From positions 1-31,203 of the forward strand of contig DASYXZ010000282.1 in assembly GCA_035934315.1 (NCBI GenBank): a DNA stretch of 31,203 nucleotides, written 5' to 3'. Position numbers and translations under genes: made by a program. The notes beneath the pieces were generated by a model, which did no database searches, had not been told where the DNA came from, and saw only the letters and a list, made by a program, of their open reading frames with translations. Below, piece by piece: positions 25,544 to 31,203 of the stretch. Origin of the DNA: DASYXZ01 sp035934315. Lineage in GTDB: Bacteria > Acidobacteriota > Terriglobia > UBA7540. Each line of letters begins with the position of its first letter. The first letter of the stretch is position 1.

Positions 25544-26566
25544 CTATTGATGTATTGCCTCCACTCGCTGGCGGTCATCAAACTTGCCAAATATCATTTT
25601 GCCCGCAGTGGTTTGCAGGACGCTGGTCACGGCGATGTCAACAGTTTTCGAAATCATTTTTTTGGCGTTGTCCACCACCACCATCGTGCCGTCGTCCAGG
25701 TAGGCAACGCCCTGATTGTATTCCTTGCCTTCCTTCAGAATGAAAACACGCATGATCTCGCCCGGCAGGACAACGGGTTTAAGGGCGTTGGCCAGATCAT
25801 TGATATTGAGGACCGGCAAACCCTGAAGCTGGGCCACTTTGTTCAAGTTGAAATCGTTGGTCACAATCTTGCCTTCGTACAGTTTGGCCAGCTCGATCAG
25901 TTTCATGTCCACATCGCGCACCTGGGGGAAGTCGTCCTCCACGATTTGCACCGTGACCGTGGTCATTTTTTGAATGCGTTGCAGGATGTCGAGCCCGCGG
26001 CGCCCGCGGTTGCGCTTCATCGAATCAGAGGAGTCGGCCACCAGTTGCAGCTCGCGCAGCACAAATTGCGGGACCACCAGCGCTCCATCAATGAATCCGG
26101 TCTCGCAAACATCGGCAATCCGGCCGTCGATGATGACGCTGGTATCCAGAATTTTAAAACTCTTCCGGGATGGGCGTTCTCCGCTGAAGACTCCGCCGAG
26201 AGCCGCCAGGTTCAGTAATTCACCTTTATTGGCTCCCAGGATCAATCCCACATAACCCAGGACCATCAGTAAAGCCACCTGGATAAATGATAGGGATTTT
26301 CCCTCGATTAACGTCAGGTTAAGTAAGTGGCTGGCCATCAGGGCCACGAGCACGCCCAGAATGGAACCGGAGACCGCCCCAATTAGTTTTTTGAGGCTGG
26401 CCCGTTCCAGTCTCGCTTCCAAAAACACCGCTAAAATTCCCAGCACTGCTCCCAACGCAATCGACATGAGTGAATTTAATTGAAAAGGCCGCAGGTGATA
26501 TGAAGCCGCGACGAAGCCAAGGGCAAATGTTATTCGAACTATAATTATTTCCCAATTCCAAGACAT
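25544..26566 (-). CDS. PIN-TRAM membrane protein, YacL family
   Basis: This 340-residue protein has four membrane segments in its first ~112 residues. A PIN nuclease domain follows with acidic residues D141 and D147 (LDTSVIIDGRIADV) and E172 (FVLRELQLVAD). A TRAM-like RNA-binding domain is at the C-terminus (GVAYLDDGTMVVVDNAKK). The layout matches Bacillus YacL, which also sits next to ispD and ispF. The family is thought to act on RNA near the membrane; the substrate is not known. The ribosome binding site AAAGGAGGT lies about 9 nt before the ATG. Confidence 0.9.
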   Translation of the reverse strand: MSWNWEIIIVRITFALGFVAASYHLRPFQLNSLMSIALGAVLGILAVFLEARLERASLKKLIGAVSGSILGVLVALMASHLLNLTLIEGKSLSFIQVALLMVLGYVGLILGANKGELLNLAALGGVFSGERPSRKSFKILDTSVIIDGRIADVCETGFIDGALVVPQFVLRELQLVADSSDSMKRNRGRRGLDILQRIQKMTTVTVQIVEDDFPQVRDVDMKLIELAKLYEGKIVTNDFNLNKVAQLQGLPVLNINDLANALKPVVLPGEIMRVFILKEGKEYNQGVAYLDDGTMVVVDNAKKMISKTVDIAVTSVLQTTAGKMIFGKFDDRQRVEAIHQ

Positions 26567-26814
26567 GGATTTTTACCTCCTTTTCAGTATCCTTCCAATT
26601 CTTTTGCATGGTGAATTTAGTCTCCGTGATAAGGGGACACAAACCCGTATTCATTCTAACATTAATTAGCCTTAATTTAGAATCTGCTCAGGCGGGGGGA
26701 AATCCGTTGCCCCATCCATCTGTCGCGCTGTGACTATGGATCAGGAAATGATGAGAGTTGCGGGGATGGCGTGGAACTAAATTTGGGTTGGCCCTCTCCG
26801 TGTTACGCCGTTTA
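26567..26814. other. Intergenic region between der and the PIN-TRAM gene
   Basis: The 248 nt carry the leader of the PIN-TRAM gene on the minus strand, including its strong ribosome binding site. The middle part is AT-rich and has a TAGAAT that could be a -10, but no matching -35 is convincing. No gene or terminator hairpin is visible. Confidence 0.35.
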
Positions 26815-28203
26815 CTATTTGCTTTCGCGCGATTTCATATTGATGGGTGTGCCCAGGAATCCGAACCTCTCACGAATGCGGTTCTGAAGAAAGCGCTGGT
26901 AGGAAAAATGGAGCTTGCCTTCCCGGTTGGTGAAAACAATAAAGGTCGGTGGCGCAATCGATCCTTGTGTCATGTAGTAAATGCGGACGGGCCGGTTGGC
27001 CGGGCTTGTGGTGCGCTCAAAATCGACCTCTTTAAGGAATCTATTCATCTCTGAAGTTGACACGCGATAGAAACGCGCCGTCGCAACCTGAGTGATGGTC
27101 TCCAGAAGTTTTACCAGCCGCGTGCCTTTTTGCGCGGAGATAAATACAATGGGCGCGTAGTCCAGATACTTCATACGCTGCTTGATGGAATCGGTAAACT
27201 CTTCCATGGCGCCCTGACTTTTCTTTACCGCATCCCACTTGTTGACCACAATCACCACGGACCGGCCGCTTTCGTGGGCGTACCCGCCAATGTGAGCGTC
27301 CATGGCAGTCACGCCCTCCACCGCATCAATCATGAGCAGGGCGACGTCAGCGCGTTCCAAATGTTTGCGCGCCTGCATCACACTCAGTTTTTCGGCGTGC
27401 AGTTCAGTCTTTCCCTTGCGGCGGATTCCCGCGGTATCCACCAGCCGAAAGTGCCGCCCATCGCGCTCATATTCCGCGTCCACGGCGTCGCGGGTGGTTC
27501 CCGGAATGGGCGTCACAATGGAGCGCTCTTCATTCATCAGCCGGTTGAGCAGAGTGGATTTGCCCACGTTGGGCCGTCCAATAATGGCCACGTTGATGAC
27601 CCTGCCCTCCAGCGGGTCCGGGTGCTCCGTCGATTCTTCTTTGCCGCCCTCCGTCGCCTCTTCTTCGCCGATCTCCGGCAAAATGGATTGGGTGGAATTG
27701 TCCGCAGGAAAATCCTTCGTCAAGTGGTCCAGAAGATTATCCACGCCCAGGGCGTGCTCGGCGGAAACGGGGAAGGTGTTTCTAACGCCGAGGCGGCGGA
27801 ATTCTTCCACCAGCGAATCGTGCTGGGGCATATCCACTTTGTTAACGGCCAGGGTCAGCGGCTTCCCGGTGCGGCGCAACATTTGCGCCAACTCCTCATC
27901 CAGGGGGAGAATTCCCGCGCGTCCATCGACCACCAGAACTAATTGCGCGGCTTCTTTAATCGCCACGCCGGCCTGGCGGAAGATTTCGCCGACGATCAAG
28001 TCCTGCCCTGCCGGAATCATTCCTCCTGTATCCACCACTTCAAATGGTTTGCCCATCCATTGGGCAGGGGCGTAGAGGCGGTCGCGCGTCATGCCGGGTT
28101 CATCACCCACCAGCGCGCGGCGGTGGCCGATGATCCGGTTAAACAGCGTGGACTTGCCCACATTGGGCCGGCCGAGAATCACAACACGGGGAAGTTTGGC
28201 CAT
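26815..28203 (-). CDS. der: Ribosome assembly GTPase Der (EngA)
   Basis: This 462-residue protein carries two tandem GTPase domains, a layout unique to Der. G1 loops are GRPNVGKST at residues 11-19 and 209-217. Specificity loops are NKVD at 121-124 and NKWD at 321-324. The switch DTGG (58-61) and DTAG (256-259) are intact. An acidic Glu-rich linker (about 178-196) joins the domains and a KH-like domain ends the protein (RPVRIYYMTQGSIAPPTFIV). Der helps assemble the 50S subunit and is usually essential. It is divergent from the helicase gene downstream in coordinate. Confidence 0.96.
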   Translation of the reverse strand: MAKLPRVVILGRPNVGKSTLFNRIIGHRRALVGDEPGMTRDRLYAPAQWMGKPFEVVDTGGMIPAGQDLIVGEIFRQAGVAIKEAAQLVLVVDGRAGILPLDEELAQMLRRTGKPLTLAVNKVDMPQHDSLVEEFRRLGVRNTFPVSAEHALGVDNLLDHLTKDFPADNSTQSILPEIGEEEATEGGKEESTEHPDPLEGRVINVAIIGRPNVGKSTLLNRLMNEERSIVTPIPGTTRDAVDAEYERDGRHFRLVDTAGIRRKGKTELHAEKLSVMQARKHLERADVALLMIDAVEGVTAMDAHIGGYAHESGRSVVIVVNKWDAVKKSQGAMEEFTDSIKQRMKYLDYAPIVFISAQKGTRLVKLLETITQVATARFYRVSTSEMNRFLKEVDFERTTSPANRPVRIYYMTQGSIAPPTFIVFTNREGKLHFSYQRFLQNRIRERFGFLGTPINMKSRESK

Positions 28204-28254
28204 AGTTCAGGACGCATGCATGACGATCGAGTCTTCTATGCTATCCTTCCAAGG

Positions 28255-28346
28255 GAAAAGTGAAAAGGCAAAGGTAAGAAAAGTGAATAAGGTTTTAGAT
28301 TTCCACTTCTCTTTGATTCCTGCCTTTTGATTTTTGATTCACTTTT
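28255..28346. repeat. Degenerate heptamer repeats with inverted arms between der and the helicase
   Basis: The left arm contains GAAAAGT, GAAAAGG, CAAAGGT and AAGAAAA in 7-bp phase. The right arm holds reverse-complement-like units. Exact inverted pairs are AAAAGTGAAT (28279-28288) with ATTCACTTTT (28337-28346), and AAAAGGCA (28263-28270) with TGCCTTTT (28321-28328). It sits in the divergent promoter region. Confidence 0.6.
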
Positions 28347-28360
28347 GCCATCCCAATTGC

Positions 28361-30301
28361 ATGGCTACCGCGACCCATAAATCGGCTGGAAATCTTACTC
28401 TCGAGAAAATTTTCGGCCCGCGCGGCTGGCTGGCGAAAAACCATCCCAATTACGAGTTTCGCGCGGCGCAATTGGAAATGGCCGAAGAAGTTGAGTCGGC
28501 GCTCGAAAATCGCCGTCACCTTATTGCCGAAGCCGGAACCGGCACGGGGAAAACACTGGCTTATCTCGTTCCCGTCATTCGCGGCGGCCGGCGCGTGGTG
28601 ATCTCAACCGGAACGAAAAATCTTCAGGAGCAAATATTTTTCAAGGACCTGCCATTCCTCAAAAATCTTTTTCCCGAGCTTCGCGTTACCCTGATGAAAG
28701 GGCGGCAGAATTATTTGTGCCGTCAGAAATTATACGACATTGAAAAGCAGCCCGTCCTTTCCGGGATGGACGAGATGGAGCTTTACTCCGAGCTTCGGGG
28801 GTGGGAAAAGCAGACCGAAACAGGCGACCGCGCGGAACTCGAAAACCTTCCCGATTCGAGCCAGCTCTGGCCGCAAATCGATGCGCGGAGCGAAACCTGT
28901 ACCGGGCAGAAGTGCCAGCAATTCGAAAAATGCTTCATCACCTTGATGCATCAGCGCGCCGCAGAATCCGAAATCATTATTGTGAACCACCATTTGTTTT
29001 TCGCCGACCTGGCGCTGAAGCAAATGGAGTTTGGGAGCATCCTGCCGGACTACACCGCGCTGGTTTTTGATGAAGCGCACGACATGGAAGACGTGGCCAC
29101 GCTTTACTTTGGCATTCGAATTTCAACTTATGGCGTGGAAGATCTGGCGCGCGACACGGAAATAACAATCCGGATGAAGAACCTGGACGGCGCGGGAATA
29201 CAGGCCGCCGTCGCTGCGCTGCGCCAGCGCTCCACCCACTTCTTCGATCTTTTTCCCGCCGGGGAAGGGCGCACGAATTTTGACAATCGCGAAGAATTTC
29301 TGGAAGTCAATCGCGGCGCCTATGACGCGCTCACCAACGCTTTCGTTCGTTTGGAAACGGAGTTGAGTCGGATAAAAGACCGGCCCGAGGAAATTAACAG
29401 ATTGGCCGGCCGTGCGGCGGATCTGCGCCAGGCCATCCAAACTATCCTCGAAAGTCGCGAACGCAACTTTGTTTTCTGGTGGGAACGGCGGGGACGCGGC
29501 GTGTTTCTGGAGGCGTCGCCCATTGATGTCTCCGCCCTTCTTCGCGAGCACGTGTTTGAGCGCGTGGAGACGGTGATCCTGACTTCCGCCACGATTGCCG
29601 TGGGCGGATCGTTTGATTTTCTCAAAGGGCGGTTGGGAATTCAGAACGCCAAAGAAAAAATTTACAACTCGCATTTTGACTACGCCCGGCAATCGTTGCT
29701 TTACACGCCCCTCCATCTTCCTGACCCTCGCCAGCCTGACTTCCAGCGCCTGGCCGCCGAAGAAGTGATCGAGATCCTGAAGGCCAGCCGCGGGCGCGCG
29801 TTTGTCCTCTTCACATCCCTCACGCAAATGCGACAAGTGCACGAACGTATTCGGGGCCGCCTTCGTTACCCCATGCTTTTGCAAGGTGATGCCCCGCGAA
29901 CCGTGCTGCTGGACCGCTTTCGCGCCACGCCCCACGCCGTCCTTTTTGCCACCAGTTCTTTCTGGCAGGGGGTTGACGTGCAGGGCCAGCAACTGAGCGT
30001 CGTAATTATTGACCGCCTCCCTTTCGCCGTCCCCACGGATCCTGTGGTGGCGGCGCGCGTGCGCCTGATCAACGAAGACGGCGGAAACGCTTTCACCGAT
30101 TACCAGGTTCCCCAGGCGGTGATCGCGCTCAAACAAGGTTTCGGCCGGTTGATTCGCAGCCAGAAAGACCACGGCGTCCTTACTATTTTGGATCATCGAA
30201 TCGTCCGTAAACATTACGGGAAGGTGTTTTTTGAAAGCCTTCCACCCTATGCCCGCACGATTCGCCTGGAAGAGGTGAAGGACTTCATGCGAAAATGTTA
30301 A
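28361..30301 (+). CDS. DinG/XPD-family ATP-dependent helicase with Fe-S cluster
   Basis: This 646-residue superfamily 2 helicase uses ATP to unwind DNA 5' to 3' in repair. Walker A is GTGTGKT (59-65) in AEAGTGTGKTLAYLVPV. DEAH is at 237-240. Four cysteines between helicase motifs Ia and II (C120, C180, C185, C191) fit the 4Fe-4S cluster of XPD/DinG proteins. C-terminal motifs include FWQGVDVQGQQLSVVIIDRL and QGFGRLIRSQKDHGVL. There is no N-terminal exonuclease domain, so it resembles YoaA-type rather than Bacillus DinG. ATG 28361 is preferred; a TTG nine codons earlier would fall in the repeat region and adds no conserved sequence. Confidence 0.9.
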   Translation: MATATHKSAGNLTLEKIFGPRGWLAKNHPNYEFRAAQLEMAEEVESALENRRHLIAEAGTGTGKTLAYLVPVIRGGRRVVISTGTKNLQEQIFFKDLPFLKNLFPELRVTLMKGRQNYLCRQKLYDIEKQPVLSGMDEMELYSELRGWEKQTETGDRAELENLPDSSQLWPQIDARSETCTGQKCQQFEKCFITLMHQRAAESEIIIVNHHLFFADLALKQMEFGSILPDYTALVFDEAHDMEDVATLYFGIRISTYGVEDLARDTEITIRMKNLDGAGIQAAVAALRQRSTHFFDLFPAGEGRTNFDNREEFLEVNRGAYDALTNAFVRLETELSRIKDRPEEINRLAGRAADLRQAIQTILESRERNFVFWWERRGRGVFLEASPIDVSALLREHVFERVETVILTSATIAVGGSFDFLKGRLGIQNAKEKIYNSHFDYARQSLLYTPLHLPDPRQPDFQRLAAEEVIEILKASRGRAFVLFTSLTQMRQVHERIRGRLRYPMLLQGDAPRTVLLDRFRATPHAVLFATSSFWQGVDVQGQQLSVVIIDRLPFAVPTDPVVAARVRLINEDGGNAFTDYQVPQAVIALKQGFGRLIRSQKDHGVLTILDHRIVRKHYGKVFFESLPPYARTIRLEEVKDFMRKC

Positions 30302-30314
30302 AAAAGAAAAGACG

Positions 30315-30425
30315 TCCTTGGTCCGTTGTCTTTGGTCCTTTGCCGCACGAAAAGACTGATTCCCATTTCAAAGGACAAAGGACAAGGGACAAAGAACAAA
30401 GAACAAAGAACAAAGGACAAAGGAC
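30315..30425. repeat. Inverted arrays of heptamers before queD
   Basis: Four heptamers (GTCCTTG, GTCCGTT, GTCTTTG, GTCCTTT) run from 30315 to 30342. After 27 nt come eight heptamers in the opposite sense, 30370-30425: AAAGGAC twice, AAGGGAC, AAAGAAC three times, AAAGGAC twice. The arms could pair in DNA or RNA. The right array ends 9 nt before the queD ATG, and its AAAGGAC units resemble ribosome binding sites. Confidence 0.85.
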
Positions 30426-30434
30426 AACATTCTT

Positions 30435-30815
30435 ATGTTTGAAATTTCTGCAGAATATTCATTCGCGGCAGGCCACGCGCTGCGCGGCTACAAGGGCAAG
30501 TGCGAGAACGTCCACGGGCACAATTATAAAGTTCAGGTCACGGTGGCGGGCGAGCGCTTGAATTCCATCGGTCTGCTGATGGACTTTGTGGATCTGCGCG
30601 CCGCCATCAAGGGCCTGGTGGATCACCTGGACCACCGCTTTTTGAACGACCTTCCACCTTTTGATAAGCTCAACCCATCCGCGGAAAATATCGCGAAATA
30701 TTTTTACGATGGGTTGGAGCCGCAGGTGCGCCAGCAAGGAAATAAAGTTAAAGCGGTAAAGGTTTGGGAGACGGATACCACTTCGGCGACTTTCAGTCCC
30801 TCGGAAAATCGCTAG
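30435..30815 (+). CDS. queD: 6-carboxy-tetrahydropterin synthase QueD
   Basis: This 126-residue T-fold enzyme converts dihydroneopterin triphosphate to 6-carboxy-5,6,7,8-tetrahydropterin, an early step to preQ0 and queuosine. Zinc ligands are H14, H27 and H29 (SFAAGHALRG, CENVHGHNYKVQV). The catalytic Cys is C23. LMDFVDLRAAIKGLVDHLDH, PSAENIA and KVWETDTTSATF complete the family signature. 6-pyruvoyl-tetrahydropterin synthase is the alternative, but length and the CxxxHGH motif favour QueD. No other queuosine gene is near. The only ribosome-binding-like sequence upstream comes from the heptamer repeats. Confidence 0.92.
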   Translation: MFEISAEYSFAAGHALRGYKGKCENVHGHNYKVQVTVAGERLNSIGLLMDFVDLRAAIKGLVDHLDHRFLNDLPPFDKLNPSAENIAKYFYDGLEPQVRQQGNKVKAVKVWETDTTSATFSPSENR

Positions 30816-30842
30816 CCCGCATATCTCACCAATAAATTGAAA

Positions 30843-30910
30843 AAGGCTGTCCCTTCATGGCCTAGGTATTTTTGCGAGAAAGACTTGTGCCGAAGAAGGA
30901 GGACAGCCTT
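30843..30910 (+). promoter_or_regulatory. Inverted repeat around the transposase leader
   Basis: AAGGCTGTCC (30843-30852) and GGACAGCCTT (30901-30910) form a perfect 10-bp inverted repeat. The second arm directly precedes the transposase ATG and overlaps the end of its ribosome binding site (AAGGAGG, 30896-30902). It may be part of the element's left end, or a hairpin that hides the start site in read-through transcripts. Confidence 0.5.
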
Positions 30911-31203
30911 ATGCGAACACAGTGTAATCAAGAATCTTTTGAATTTCATCCTCTTTTCAAACGTCAAGTGAAGGCGGGGTTTGACGGTGGAGCGATCACC
31001 AGCGACGGGGGAGGGCTGTTGCCGCGTGAGGTGGAGAAGCGGACGAAGATCGTGGAGCGGATCGTGGCGCAGATTTGTGAGGCTTGGCCGGAAGCCCGGA
31101 TCACCCTTCGAGGCGACTCGGGATTTTGCCGGGAAGAACTGATGAACTGGTGTGAAACGCACGGCGTCAATTATGTGCTGGGCCTGGCGGGCACGGAGTT
31201 GGC
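30911..31203 (+). pseudogene. IS1380-family transposase, internally deleted and cut by the window end
   Basis: The frame is open from ATG 30911 to the window end (97 codons). The first 44 residues match the usual IS1380 start (FDGGAITSDGGGLLPREVEK). The next residues jump straight to the later catalytic region: IVERIVAQICEAWPEARITL, then RGDSGFCREELMNWC with D69 as a DDE aspartate, and GVNYVLGLAG. In full-length members about 180 residues lie between these parts, including the first catalytic Asp motif. The deletion keeps the reading frame. The product should therefore be inactive, although what follows the window is not visible. The family call is from recalled motifs. Only one gene end and no target-site duplication can be seen. 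Confidence 0.75.

Noticed and set aside
28334..28360. TTG start nine codons before the helicase ATG
   Set aside because: It falls in the heptamer repeat region, and the added residues are not conserved-looking.
30370..30425. CRISPR array
   Set aside because: Units are 7 bp with no spacers; this is a simple tandem repeat.

Overview
The window looks like a chromosomal segment of an Acidobacteriota-type bacterium. The main pointers are a secreted VWFA protein of the 'VWFA-related Acidobacterial domain' type, a secreted protein with a sorting signal beside a class D-like sortase in what otherwise looks like a diderm genome, HEAT-repeat and zinc-ribbon membrane proteins, and moderately GC-rich coding DNA. 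This assignment is inference; there is no rRNA gene or other decisive marker.

Region 1 (1-13187) is an insecticidal-type Tc (ABC) toxin locus on the + strand. It starts with the 3' end of an RHS/TcC-like gene whose C-terminal 'cargo' I do not recognise. Next come two genes that together make up a TcA subunit: a 2616-residue N-terminal protein (carboxypeptidase-regulatory-like, VRP1, PA14-like and neuraminidase-like parts) and a 1283-residue C-terminal protein (linker, pore-forming helices, TcB-binding domain). They are 12 nt apart and should be co-translated. No TcB (SpvB-like) gene is visible; it would lie upstream or be fused to the truncated RHS gene.

Region 2 (13188-14450) has no convincing full gene. 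It holds a possible 16-codon ORF, several small inverted repeats, and at 13869-13922 the 3' part of a tRNA-Leu(UAG) ending in CCA. The orientation of that fragment fits the distal attachment-site copy of an integrated island lying to its left, that is, over the Tc genes.

Region 3 (14451-17307, + strand) is a compact cell-surface group: a secreted protein ending in an LPQTA-type sorting signal, a strong intrinsic terminator, a secreted VWFA protein, and a class D-like sortase overlapping it by ATGA. This looks like a substrate-plus-sortase system.

Region 4 (17466-28203, - strand) is mostly conserved housekeeping: a HEAT-repeat protein, a zinc-ribbon membrane protein, an NTF2-like protein, BioY (biotin uptake), a degenerate receiver domain, glycerophosphodiesterase plus GlpD (release and oxidation of glycerol-3-phosphate), IspF and IspD (MEP isoprenoid pathway), a YacL-like PIN-TRAM membrane protein and the ribosome-assembly GTPase Der.

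Region 5 (28361-31203, + strand) holds a DinG/XPD-type Fe-S helicase, QueD (preQ0/queuosine pathway), and the start of an IS1380-family transposase that appears to lack about 180 central codons. Degenerate heptamer repeats, purine-rich on one strand, occur at three places in regions 4 and 5 (about 24661, 28255 and 30315-30425); one of them encodes an N-terminal extension of IspF.
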